A stretch of DNA of 26,653 nt from Lachnospira sp. UBA2821 (GTDB taxonomy: Bacteria; Bacillota; Clostridia; Lachnospirales; Lachnospiraceae): assembly GCA_002351535.1 (NCBI GenBank), contig DEGR01000054.1, forward strand, positions 1 to 26,653, in the 5' to 3' direction. A model generated the notes under the pieces. It ran no database searches, was not told the DNA's origin, and saw only the letters and a program-made list of their open reading frames with translations. Position 1 is the stretch's first letter; each line of letters begins with the position of its first letter. Below, piece after piece: positions 1 through 7,599 of the stretch. The position numbers were made by a program, and so were the translations under genes.

Positions 1-99
1 GGAATTTAATTTTTCAATTCAGCGGTTTTCATCAAAATAAATTTATTTTTTCCTGCAGTGCAGTTATTATGTCAATATCAAAAAACAAATGAAACACCT

Positions 100-169
100 G
101 ATGCTGTGGCCGCTGGAAAGGCATAGGTTTGCAAAGCCGAAGTTGTGGGTTCGAATCCCATCAGCATCA
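100..169 (+). tRNA. tRNA-Cys(GCA)-like gene, non-canonical
   Basis: A cloverleaf can be folded by hand. It has a perfect 7-bp acceptor (GATGCTG/CAGCATC), a 3-bp D stem (GCC/GGC) with an 8-nt loop holding GG, an anticodon loop TTGCAAA (anticodon GCA at 131-133, Cys), a 4-nt variable loop and a 5-bp T stem with loop TTCGAAT. No CCA is encoded. Several positions are unusual for tRNA-Cys. The discriminator is A169, where bacterial tRNA-Cys normally has U73. The anticodon stem has an A-G mismatch (125/139) and a T-G closing pair. The usual A14 has no clear counterpart in the short D loop. It could be a functional variant, a decaying copy or a tRNA-like regulatory RNA. It lies 43 bases before metK and is probably co-transcribed with it. 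Confidence 0.75.
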
Positions 170-185
170 TTAAATGATCATTTAA
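170..185. repeat. 16-base perfect palindrome between tRNA and metK
   Basis: TTAAATGATCATTTAA is perfectly self-complementary and starts directly after the tRNA discriminator base. As RNA it could form a weak 6-bp AT stem with a GATC loop. As DNA it could be a regulator site. Being AT-rich and short, it may also be chance. Confidence 0.4.
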
Positions 186-212
186 AATAAAAAAGATAGG
201 AGAATTAAAAAT

Positions 213-1403
213 ATGGGAAAATTATTTACATCAGAATCAGTAACAGAGGGACATCCGGATAAGATTGCAGACCAGATTTCAGATGCAATTCTGGATGCAT
301 TATTAGAACAGGATCCATATTCCAGAGTAGCAGCAGAAACTACTGTTGCAACAGGAATTGCATTGGTTGTTGGAGAAATTACCACAAAAGCATATGTAGA
401 TATTGCAAAGATTGCAAGAGATACAATTAAGGAAATTGGATATGTAAACAATGTGGATGGATATAATGCAAATTCAATAGCAGTATTAACTTCAATTGAT
501 GAACAGTCAGCAGATATTGCATTAGGAGTTGATAAGGCATTTGAATCAAAGCAGAATGGAGTTACAGAAGATTATGGAACAGGTGCAGGAGACCAGGGAA
601 TTATATTTGGATATGCAACAGATGAAACACCTGAATATCTTCCACCGGCAATATCTTTTGCTCACAGACTTACAAGGCAGCTTGCTAAAGTAAGGAAAGA
701 TGGAACATTGCCATATCTCAGACCGGATGGAAAGTCACAGGTGACGGTGGAATTTGCTGAGGATGGACAGACAGTTAAGAGAATTCATACTATTGTTATA
801 TCCACACAGCATTCGGAAGATGTGAGTCTTGAGCAGATAAGGAAGGATGTCATTGAATATGTAATTAAACCTGTCATACCGGAAGAATTTCTTGATGAGG
901 AAACTATTTATTATGTAAATCCAACCGGAAGATTTGTTATTGGCGGACCACAGGGGGATTCAGGACTTACAGGCAGAAAAATCATTGTGGATACATATGG
1001 TGGAACAGGAAGACATGGCGGAGGGGCATTTTCAGGAAAAGATCCAACAAAGGTAGACCGCTCAGCGGCATATGCAGCAAGATGGGTGGCAAAAAATCTG
1101 GTTGCAGCAGGTGTGGCAAAAAAAATAGAGGTAGAGCTTGCTTATGCAATTGGTGTCGCAAAACCGGTATCTATTGCAGTTGAAACATTTGGAACAGGTA
1201 CAATCAGCGATGAAAAAATAGTGGATATTATTAAAAAAGTATTCGATTTGCGACCTGAGGCAATCATTAATACACTTAAACTCAGGAGACCGATTTACAA
1301 ACAGATAGCAGCTTATGGACATTTTGGGCGTACGGATGTTGATCTGCCTTGGGAGCATTTAGATAAGATAGAGGATATTAAAAATTATTTAAGCAGGGAA
1401 TGA
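213..1403 (+). CDS. metK: S-adenosylmethionine synthetase
   Basis: Cytosolic enzyme making S-adenosylmethionine from methionine and ATP, with release of phosphate and pyrophosphate. The 396-residue length is normal for bacterial MetK. Family hallmarks are all visible: GHPDKIADQ near residue 15, GAGDQGIIFGY near residue 124, the glycine-rich GGGAFSGKDPTKVDRSAAY loop near residue 270, and a DLPWEHLDK C-terminus. The start is supported by AGGAG about 11 bases upstream. No SAM riboswitch is visible in the 212 upstream bases, although metK is often under such control in Firmicutes; the true promoter may lie outside the window. Only 6 bases separate it from the transporter permease gene, so it likely heads an operon that also encodes a SAM-consuming radical enzyme. 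Confidence 0.97.
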   Translation: MGKLFTSESVTEGHPDKIADQISDAILDALLEQDPYSRVAAETTVATGIALVVGEITTKAYVDIAKIARDTIKEIGYVNNVDGYNANSIAVLTSIDEQSADIALGVDKAFESKQNGVTEDYGTGAGDQGIIFGYATDETPEYLPPAISFAHRLTRQLAKVRKDGTLPYLRPDGKSQVTVEFAEDGQTVKRIHTIVISTQHSEDVSLEQIRKDVIEYVIKPVIPEEFLDEETIYYVNPTGRFVIGGPQGDSGLTGRKIIVDTYGGTGRHGGGAFSGKDPTKVDRSAAYAARWVAKNLVAAGVAKKIEVELAYAIGVAKPVSIAVETFGTGTISDEKIVDIIKKVFDLRPEAIINTLKLRRPIYKQIAAYGHFGRTDVDLPWEHLDKIEDIKNYLSRE

Positions 1404-1409
1404 TGTGCT

Positions 1410-2165
1410 ATGTTAAAAAGAATTTTGGAAAAAATAGAGGAAATCATACCTATATTTATAATTTTAATTATTTGGTTTTTTGTTACGGAAAGAGAAGGGT
1501 ATAACAGCCTTCTTTTTCCAAAATTTTCACAGACATTTCAAACCGGATTTCATAAGCTGGAAGATGGTTCGTTATTAATAGCAGTAGGAATAAGTTTAAA
1601 AAGAGTAATCATCGGGTATGTAATGGCAGCGTTGCTTGGTATTAGTCTGGGGATACTTATTGGTTTATCCAAACATATGTACAGATTAACGGATTTAGTG
1701 ATTCAGATTATTAAACCTATTCCACCAATAGCATGGATTCCACTTACAATTTTGTGGATGGGTATTGGAGAAAAATCAAAAGTATTTTTAATATTTTTAG
1801 GTGGTTTTTTTACTATATTATTAAATACACTCGATGGAATCCGTTATACAGATATAAAACTGCTTGAGGTCGCAAAGGTAATGGAGACACCAAAAATAAA
1901 ATATATATTCAGAGTAGTGATACCGGCAGCTTTTCCTTCAATTTTTACAGGACTGCGAGTTGCCATGGGAACATGCTGGACATGTGTTGTGGCTGCTGAG
2001 CTTGTAGCATCTTCAAGTGGAGTAGGATATATGATTTCAAATGCAAGAAATTTTGGACAGCTTGATGTGGTTATTATTGGAATGATAGCAATAGGGGTGG
2101 TTGGAAAAATCATGGACTTTATTTTAAAGTCTCTGGAAAGGAGGGTACTTGATTGGAACTTCTAA
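1410..2165 (+). CDS. ABC transporter permease, SsuC/TauC/NrtB family
   Basis: Inner-membrane permease of 251 residues from the binding-protein-dependent family that imports sulfonates, taurine, nitrate or thiamine precursors. Several hydrophobic segments are visible (about residues 11-27, 65-85, 100-145, 190-205, 220-240). The family's EAA-type cytoplasmic loop lies around residues 150-180, with the typical GLRVAMGTCWTCVVAAELVA stretch just after it. It starts 7 bases after metK and overlaps the downstream ATPase gene by 13 bases, indicating tight co-translation. Substrate cannot be told from the permease alone; the associated binding protein is closest in style to SsuA. Confidence 0.9.
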   Translation: MLKRILEKIEEIIPIFIILIIWFFVTEREGYNSLLFPKFSQTFQTGFHKLEDGSLLIAVGISLKRVIIGYVMAALLGISLGILIGLSKHMYRLTDLVIQIIKPIPPIAWIPLTILWMGIGEKSKVFLIFLGGFFTILLNTLDGIRYTDIKLLEVAKVMETPKIKYIFRVVIPAAFPSIFTGLRVAMGTCWTCVVAAELVASSSGVGYMISNARNFGQLDVVIIGMIAIGVVGKIMDFILKSLERRVLDWNF

Positions 2166-2923
2166 ATAAAGAATATCTCAAGGTGGAAGCGGTAAACAAA
2201 AGATTCGATAAAAGGACAATACTATCAAACATAAAATTCAGTGTCTGCAAAGGAGAATTTATATGTATAGTAGGAAGCAGCGGATGTGGTAAAAGTACCC
2301 TTTTAAGAATTATATCCGGATTGGATACGGATTATGAAGGTGCAATTATATTAAATAAAAAGCAGGTAAGGAAAACATCAAAGAATGTAGGATATATATT
2401 TCAGGAAAATAGATTGTTTCCATGGCTTACAGTGGAAGAAAATGTCGCATTTTCGTTGGATAAAGTAAACAGGATAGAAAGAAAATACAGAGTAAATGAA
2501 GCAATAAAAATGGTAGGATTAGATAGTGCAAAAAAGCAGTATCCCAAAACATTATCAGGAGGTATGGCGCAAAGAGCAAATATAGCCAGAACATTAGTTA
2601 ATAAACCGGAGATACTTTTACTGGACGAACCATTTGGGGCATTGGATGCATTTACTAAAATAAATCTTCAGGAAAAATTATGTGATATAAGAAGCAAAGA
2701 AGGAACAACAATGATAATGGTTACACATGACATAGAAGAAGCAGTATATCTTGCAGACAGAATTATCATTTTAGACAAAAATCCGGGGGGAATAAAGAAG
2801 ATTATAAATGTGGAATTGCCAAGACCAAGGAACCGGAATAGTGAATATTTTAATAATCTTAGGAAAGAAATATATGAATATTTCTTTGAGACGAAGGAAA
2901 TAGTTGAAGAATACAACATTTAG
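2153..2923 (+). CDS. ABC transporter ATPase, SsuB/TauB family
   Basis: Cytosolic nucleotide-binding subunit of the importer, 256 residues. Walker A is GSSGCGKST (residues 41-49), a Q-loop glutamine lies in YIFQEN, the signature is LSGGMAQ (134-140), Walker B is ILLLDE (154-159) and the H-loop is in VTHD. The FPWLTVEENV stretch after the Q-loop is typical of the sulfonate/taurine/nitrate subfamily. Translation begins at TTG 2153, placed 8 bases after a strong AAAGGAGG (2137-2144) inside the end of the permease gene, so the two genes overlap by 13 bases. No ATG gives as good a fit. Confidence 0.92.
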   Translation: MELLNKEYLKVEAVNKRFDKRTILSNIKFSVCKGEFICIVGSSGCGKSTLLRIISGLDTDYEGAIILNKKQVRKTSKNVGYIFQENRLFPWLTVEENVAFSLDKVNRIERKYRVNEAIKMVGLDSAKKQYPKTLSGGMAQRANIARTLVNKPEILLLDEPFGALDAFTKINLQEKLCDIRSKEGTTMIMVTHDIEEAVYLADRIIILDKNPGGIKKIINVELPRPRNRNSEYFNNLRKEIYEYFFETKEIVEEYNI

Positions 2924-2935
2924 GAGGCGATATGT

Positions 2936-3944
2936 ATGTATATAGAGAAGAAGATGAAAAGAGCTGTTATATTGATGTGTGTCTTTATGTTAATAGTATG
3001 GACTATGACAGGATGCGGTGCTGAAAAAGATAAACAAACCAGTGAAAAATCATCGAAGCAGGTTCTAAATATTGGAATTCAGCCCGCAGTTGGATTTTTA
3101 CCTTTGTATATTATGAAGGATAATAAGTTATTGGAAAAAGCACTTGATGAAGCAGGATATTCTGTGAATGTTACATATACTGAATACGAATCAGGACCAC
3201 CGGAAAACGAGGCATTTGCTGCAGGACTTGTAGATATAGGGGTAATGGGTAATGTGCCGGCACTGTCGGGAATTGCAGCAGGACAGGATAGAAAAATAAT
3301 TGGTATAGCTTATAATGGTGAAGCGACAGAGGCAATTATCGTACCAAAGAATTCTGATATTAAAAAAGTGTCAGACCTGAAAGGTAAAAAAATAGGCTTG
3401 GTGATAGGTTCGATAGCACAGAATCTGGTAGCTAATGTATTTGAAAAAAATAAGTTGAATTTTAATGATGTGGAGTTTATAAATCTTTCAGCAGGTGAAC
3501 AGCAGCAGGCACTTATAAATGGCCAGGTGGATGCTGTATACAGCTACATGGGAGCCTACAATCTCAAAACTTACAGCAGATGGAAATAATGTGGTGCTTG
3601 CAGATGGTACAGGTGTATTTCTGGGAGAAAATCCAATTATTGCCAGAGGAGAGTATATAGATAAACATCCTGAGATAGTACAGATTTTTATTAATGTATA
3701 CAAAGAGGCTGTTAAGTTACTTGATAGTGATACAGAAAATTATGCAAAAACATATAGTGACTATTTCGGAATTGAAGAAAATATAATAAGTTTAGCATTG
3801 GATAATGCAAATGAGCCAATTGAGATTAATGATAAAGATGTGGAAGATTTACAAAAAACAGTGGACTTTTTAAAGAATGAAGATCTGGTGGCAAATAATA
3901 TAAACGTTAAAGAATACGTGGATTTTTCATTTGGAGATAAATAG
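2936..3944 (+). pseudogene. SsuA-type substrate-binding lipoprotein, frameshifted
   Basis: Solute-binding lipoprotein of the NMT1/SsuA type, expected at about 335 residues, split into two reading frames. The first frame (2936-3589) has a basic start, a hydrophobic core and a lipobox ending at Cys27 (MTGC). It then carries the binding fold with GPPENEAFAAGLVDIGVMG, as in aliphatic-sulfonate binding proteins. It should continue DAVYS-WEPTISKL, but the second half is in the +1 frame, open to 3944. The break lies at about 3541-3549. One extra base or a duplicated TACA (3539-3542 and 3545-3548) would explain it. AGGAGG at 2922-2927 supports the start at 2936. Either the gene is recently inactivated or the sequence has an error; apart from the indel both halves look intact. 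Without it the importer would lack its own receptor. Confidence 0.87.
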
Positions 3945-3963
3945 TCTCAGAGAGGAGAAAGAT

Positions 3964-5229
3964 ATGATAGTGGCGAGAGATAAAGAATGGAGAAAAAAGG
4001 AACCGTCATTAGACGATGTTGTAAAAAAATATCAGGATATGCCTGCATCATGGATTCTAAAGGTTGACATACAAAGACGAGGACTCTGGTATTCACCAAA
4101 TGCCGTGGCAAAAATTAACCCTGCAATTCATGCAGTGCATCAGGACGGTAAAGATTTATTTAGAAATAATGTGGATTTTGTGCCTGAAGGGTTAATATGG
4201 AATGATGGAAGTTATCTAATAGCTAATTTTGATTTTGACCAGAAAAATCCTGCGAGAGACCCATATGTAATCGATTATATAGACGGAAAATATGTAATTG
4301 TAGATGAGGGAAAGATAGTAGGAGATTTTCAGGGATATTGGGAGAAACCGGACTTTTATAATAAAAAAGCATCAAATGGACAGCCGTTAAGTACATATGT
4401 ACAGGCAAGACCTCAGAGAATTGAGGTAAGTGTTAACAAGTACTGCCATTTTTGGGACTGCCCAAGTGAAGGATGCAAATATTGCCCGCTCACACCATCT
4501 TATAAAGCCAGTGGTGCAACTGAAGAACAGGACGACATTAAGTACATGAGAGAAGCATTTGCTGAAGCGTTTAAGCAAAGAGGAAGATTTACCCAGGTTT
4601 TACTTACAGGGGGCTCAATATTATCGGGGAAAGAATTATTTGATGATGAATTAGAAAGTTATATAAGAGTACTTAAAATGATAGGAGAATTTTTTTCGGG
4701 AAAAAGATTTCCATCTCAACTTATTTCTTCAGCATTTAACGAAAGACAGTTAGAAAAACTTTATAACGAAACAGGACTTACTATGTATACAACTGATATA
4801 GAGGTATTCAACAGGGAAAAGTTTAAATGGATTTGCCCGGGAAAAGCAAATAAATTGGGGTATGACGAGTGGAAAAGAAGACTTATTGCATCTGTAGATA
4901 TTTTCGGAAAGGGAAATGTTACATCAGGTGCGGTACTTGGTACAGAACTCGCTACACCAAATGGTTTTGATTCTGAGGACGAAGCCTTTGAAAATGTTGT
5001 TGAAGAGGCTGAAAGTATAATTTCACATGGAATTGCATTAGCGGCAAATATATGGAGACCTACGCCAAAATCTATTTTTCAAAATCAGATATCACCGACG
5101 TTGGATTATTATGTCAGAGTGTATAGGGAGTTCGATAAATTACAGAGAAAATATATTACAAATCCATATAATGATGATTTTAGAAGATGCGGAGCTCATG
5201 TAGGACTTGATTTGATGAGAACATATTAG
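3964..5229 (+). CDS. Radical SAM protein with unusual Cys cluster
   Basis: A 421-residue protein, probably a cytosolic 4Fe-4S enzyme that cleaves S-adenosylmethionine. Cysteines 161, 166, 171 and 174 form CX4CX4CX2C (CHFWDCPSEGCKYC); the last two fit the CX2C end of radical SAM motifs, while the spacing of the first differs from the common CX3CX2C. Downstream, LLTGGS resembles the SAM-binding glycine motif, and TTDIEVFNREKFKWICPGK and GNVTSGAVLG match radical SAM barrel strands. The first ~150 residues form an extra domain I do not recognise. The start at ATG 3964 is preferred because GAGGAG lies 6 bases upstream; an in-frame ATG at 3931 overlaps the binding-protein gene. Placed after metK and a sulfonate-type importer and before a flavin-type protein, it may act on an imported compound. 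Exact reaction unknown. Confidence 0.8.
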   Translation: MIVARDKEWRKKEPSLDDVVKKYQDMPASWILKVDIQRRGLWYSPNAVAKINPAIHAVHQDGKDLFRNNVDFVPEGLIWNDGSYLIANFDFDQKNPARDPYVIDYIDGKYVIVDEGKIVGDFQGYWEKPDFYNKKASNGQPLSTYVQARPQRIEVSVNKYCHFWDCPSEGCKYCPLTPSYKASGATEEQDDIKYMREAFAEAFKQRGRFTQVLLTGGSILSGKELFDDELESYIRVLKMIGEFFSGKRFPSQLISSAFNERQLEKLYNETGLTMYTTDIEVFNREKFKWICPGKANKLGYDEWKRRLIASVDIFGKGNVTSGAVLGTELATPNGFDSEDEAFENVVEEAESIISHGIALAANIWRPTPKSIFQNQISPTLDYYVRVYREFDKLQRKYITNPYNDDFRRCGAHVGLDLMRTY

Positions 5230-5251
5230 AAAGTGGAGGTGACATGTAATA

Positions 5252-5707
5252 ATGAGTATATTTAACAGTGAGTTAATAAAAATTATTGAAGATAAAGATA
5301 CATTAAAATCTATTGCAACGGTTAGCAGAGATGGAATTCCACATGTAGTATATAAACAAAGCCTGCATATTGAAGAAGATATGGTTGTATTTTATGACTT
5401 GATTCAGAGTTCACAGGTAAATAAAAATCTGGTTAATAGTATATGGTTTAATGGAAAGGTTGCAATTAGCATTTTGGCAAAAGATAAAAGAAACTTTTTG
5501 ATTACAGGAAGACCGGTTAAGTCAGTAACTGCAGGGAAAAATTTTGAGAATATTTATAGTAAATTGCAGGATAAAAAAGGTAAAGAGGTGGAATTATCAG
5601 CAATCTGGTATATTGAACCTATTACCATAAGAGAAGAAACATATGAGACACGAAGAAAGGAGGAGCAGGAAAAATATCCATATATAAGGCATCTGGACCT
5701 TATCTGA
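5252..5707 (+). CDS. Pyridoxamine-phosphate-oxidase-like (FMN split-barrel) protein
   Basis: A 151-residue small protein resembling the pyridoxamine 5'-phosphate oxidase-like flavin-binding split barrel. The N-terminal stretch IATVSRDGIPHVVYKQSLHI followed by VVFYDL, and a later VAISILAKDKRNFLITGRPV strand pair, are typical of this fold. Members bind FMN, F420 or haem and serve as oxidoreductases or binding proteins. The gene starts 22 bases after the radical SAM gene with GGAGGTGA at 5235-5242, so it is likely in the same transcript. A role as an electron-transfer or redox partner of the radical SAM enzyme is inference from position only. It is not true PdxH, which is longer. Confidence 0.7.
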   Translation: MSIFNSELIKIIEDKDTLKSIATVSRDGIPHVVYKQSLHIEEDMVVFYDLIQSSQVNKNLVNSIWFNGKVAISILAKDKRNFLITGRPVKSVTAGKNFENIYSKLQDKKGKEVELSAIWYIEPITIREETYETRRKEEQEKYPYIRHLDLI

Positions 5708-5725
5708 TATAACGTATGTTTTTTA

Positions 5726-5754
5726 TTGTTTTTTTTGTTAGCATGGTTTATAAT
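5726..5754 (+). promoter_or_regulatory. Promoter of the LacI-family regulator gene
   Basis: TTGTTT at 5726-5731 and a consensus TATAAT at 5749-5754 are separated by 17 bases. The inverted repeat begins at the next base, so a bound repressor would block the start of transcription. Confidence 0.7.
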
Positions 5755-5789
5755 ATTAACCTATTAACATAGTAGGTTAATAGGTTAAT
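5755..5789. promoter_or_regulatory. Operator-like 14-bp inverted repeat
   Basis: ATTAACCTATTAAC (5755-5768) and GTTAATAGGTTAAT (5776-5789) are perfect reverse complements around ATAGTAG. Inside it, CCTATTAACATAGTAGG (5760-5776) recurs with one change at 6911-6927. The location, immediately after the -10 and before a LacI-type gene, is that of an autoregulatory operator. Confidence 0.7.
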
Positions 5790-5817
5790 GGATGATGAAA
5801 TACAGGAGGCGATGATA

Positions 5818-6891
5818 GTGTCTGTTAAGCAAATAGCAAAGATGGCAGGGACATCCCCTGCAACAGTTTCACGTATATTAAATAATCCGGACTATCATTG
5901 TTCAAATCCAAGTATCAGGGAGAAAGTCTGGAAGGCTGCAATGGAACTTAACTATGTTCCCAATGAGGCTGCAAGGAGTCTGAAAAAAGGAACAAAAGAA
6001 TTAGGGGGTAGTGTCAGATATATACAGGTACTTATGACAAGAACTGAGAAAAGTCATGCAGATCCTTTTTTTATGGAAGTTTTAAGAGTAGTGGAATCGG
6101 AGATACATAAAAATTCATGTATTTTATCACAGGTTTGGTACATGTCAGTTTTTTCTAATGATAAACAATGCCGGTTAAATAATGTGAGTAGACTTGTAGA
6201 TGAATTATATCAGGAAACAGATGGAAAAAGCGATGGCCTTATTATAATAGGAAGATGTAATAAGGAAGCATTAAGACTTCTGAAAACAAGATTCAAAAAT
6301 CTTGTTTCAGTTAATAGAAATTCTACAAATAGAGAGATAGATGAAATAACTTGTGATGGAACGAAAATAGCTACAATAGCCGTTGAATATTTGTTGAATA
6401 GAGGACACAATGATATTGGTTATGTGGGTGAATGTCATGGGGAGTCACGTTATAAAGGATATATTGATACTCTTATCAGACATGATATGGAAATTAATCC
6501 GTCATATATTTATGAAACAAAACAGACAGAGATGGCGGGATATGATGTGGTTCAAAAGATTATAAATGGAGATGATATTCCAACTGCTATTTACTGTGCA
6601 AATGATGTTATAGCTATTGGAATTCTGAAGGCTCTTGAAAAATTCAGAAAAAAATATTTTAATCTGTCTATTATTTCAAGTGATGATATTGAACAGGCAC
6701 AATTTACAAAGCCTATGCTTACTACAGTTGCTCTTCCCAAAGTAGAAATGGGAAGATTTGCAGTATATTTGCTGCTTGACAGAATAAACGGTAAACATGA
6801 TTCTGTTACAACAATGGAACTGGAAGGACATCTGGTAATCAGAGAAAGTTGTGTTGATGCTCAGGATAGTTTTTGGAATTATACTATTTAA
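5818..6891 (+). CDS. LacI-family transcriptional regulator
   Basis: DNA-binding regulator of about 357 residues. The N-terminal LacI helix-turn-helix is clear (VKQIAKMAGTSPATVSRILN, then YVPNEAARSLKKG as the hinge helix), followed by a periplasmic-binding-like effector domain with DGLIIIGR, VNRN and YCANDVIAIGILKAL strands. GTG 5818 is preferred as start, with AGGAGG 8 bases upstream; ATG 5812 is only 2 bases from that site and ATG 5788 lies in the operator. The protein begins, as usual in the family, just before the recognition helices. It likely represses itself through the 5755-5789 repeat, and perhaps the operon at 6991. The effector is unknown. It may also control the upstream transporter/radical SAM genes, but no matching site is seen before metK. 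Confidence 0.92.
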   Translation: MSVKQIAKMAGTSPATVSRILNNPDYHCSNPSIREKVWKAAMELNYVPNEAARSLKKGTKELGGSVRYIQVLMTRTEKSHADPFFMEVLRVVESEIHKNSCILSQVWYMSVFSNDKQCRLNNVSRLVDELYQETDGKSDGLIIIGRCNKEALRLLKTRFKNLVSVNRNSTNREIDEITCDGTKIATIAVEYLLNRGHNDIGYVGECHGESRYKGYIDTLIRHDMEINPSYIYETKQTEMAGYDVVQKIINGDDIPTAIYCANDVIAIGILKALEKFRKKYFNLSIISSDDIEQAQFTKPMLTTVALPKVEMGRFAVYLLLDRINGKHDSVTTMELEGHLVIRESCVDAQDSFWNYTI

Positions 6892-6910
6892 ATTAGAAAA
6901 TACAATAACA

Positions 6911-6944
6911 CCTATTGACATAGTAGGATTACAAGGGGTAAAAT
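6911..6944 (+). promoter_or_regulatory. Promoter with second operator-like copy
   Basis: CCTATTGACATAGTAGG (6911-6927) matches 16 of 17 bases of the core of the repeat before the LacI gene. It overlaps a consensus TTGACA -35 (6915-6920), which is followed after 18 bases by TAAAAT (6939-6944). Transcription would then start near 6951, which supports translation of the next gene from 6991 rather than 6943. Confidence 0.6.
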
Positions 6945-6990
6945 GTCTGAAAACATGGATATTTATGCCATAGGCAGAATGGAGATTATT

Positions 6991-7596
6991 ATGAGTGACA
7001 TTTCAAGAGAAGAAGCATTTGCTTTATTAAAAAAATATAATAAGGACCCATTTCACATTCAGCATGCATTGACTGTAGAAGCTGTGATGAGATGGTATGC
7101 GAGAGAACTTGGTTATGGTGATAAGGAAGAATACTGGGGAATAGTCGGGTTATTACACGACATTGACTTTGAACTTTATCCGGACGAACATTGCCTTAAA
7201 GCACCGGAGATGTTAAGAGAAGGCGGGGTTTCAGAAGATATTATTCATGCTGTTGTTTCACATGGTTATGGCATTACAATTGGCTGTGGTGTTAAGCTTG
7301 ATGTTGAACCTGTTCATGAGATGGAAAAGGTATTGTTTGCGACAGATGAACTTACAGGACTTATATGGGCAGCCGCACTCATGAGACCTTCTAAGAGTAC
7401 TAAGGATATGGAACTTAAATCTTTAAAGAAGAAATATAAGAGCAAAGGTTTTGCAGCAGGATGTTCAAGAGAAGTAATAGAACGCGGGGCAGAGCAGCTT
7501 GGATGGGAGCTTGGAAAGCTGCTTACAATGACTCTTCAGGCTATGGCTGATAGTGAGGATATTATCAATAAAGAATTAGAAGAGGAGCAGGTATAG
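6991..7596 (+). CDS. HD-domain protein (putative phosphohydrolase)
   Basis: A 201-residue cytosolic protein with an HD-type metal-binding domain: His in HIQHALTVEAVMRWY, then LLHDIDFELYPDEH (the HD pair plus a further His) and VSHGYG. Such domains hydrolyse phosphate esters, often of nucleotides, but the substrate is not evident. An in-frame ATG exists at 6943. The start at 6991 is chosen because GGAG lies 6 bases upstream and because the promoter at 6915-6944 would put the transcript start near 6951. It leads a three-gene operon with tcdA and a carbon-nitrogen hydrolase; the gap to tcdA is 3 bases. Confidence 0.8.
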   Translation: MSDISREEAFALLKKYNKDPFHIQHALTVEAVMRWYARELGYGDKEEYWGIVGLLHDIDFELYPDEHCLKAPEMLREGGVSEDIIHAVVSHGYGITIGCGVKLDVEPVHEMEKVLFATDELTGLIWAAALMRPSKSTKDMELKSLKKKYKSKGFAAGCSREVIERGAEQLGWELGKLLTMTLQAMADSEDIINKELEEEQV

Positions 7597-7599
7597 AAT

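Noticed and set aside
1..99. SAM riboswitch or clear promoter before the tRNA and metK
   Set aside because: No S-box core or good -35/-10 pair is seen; TATTAT at 65-70 lacks a matching -35.
3519..3589. Programmed +1 frameshift joining the two lipoprotein frames
   Set aside because: No slippery codon or stop-linked shift motif is present at the junction; an indel mutation or sequence error is simpler.
5684..5736. Terminator between the split-barrel gene and the LacI-type gene
   Set aside because: The ATAAGG/CCTTAT stem (5684-5703) is weak and the T runs begin about 15 bases later, so it does not have terminator geometry.
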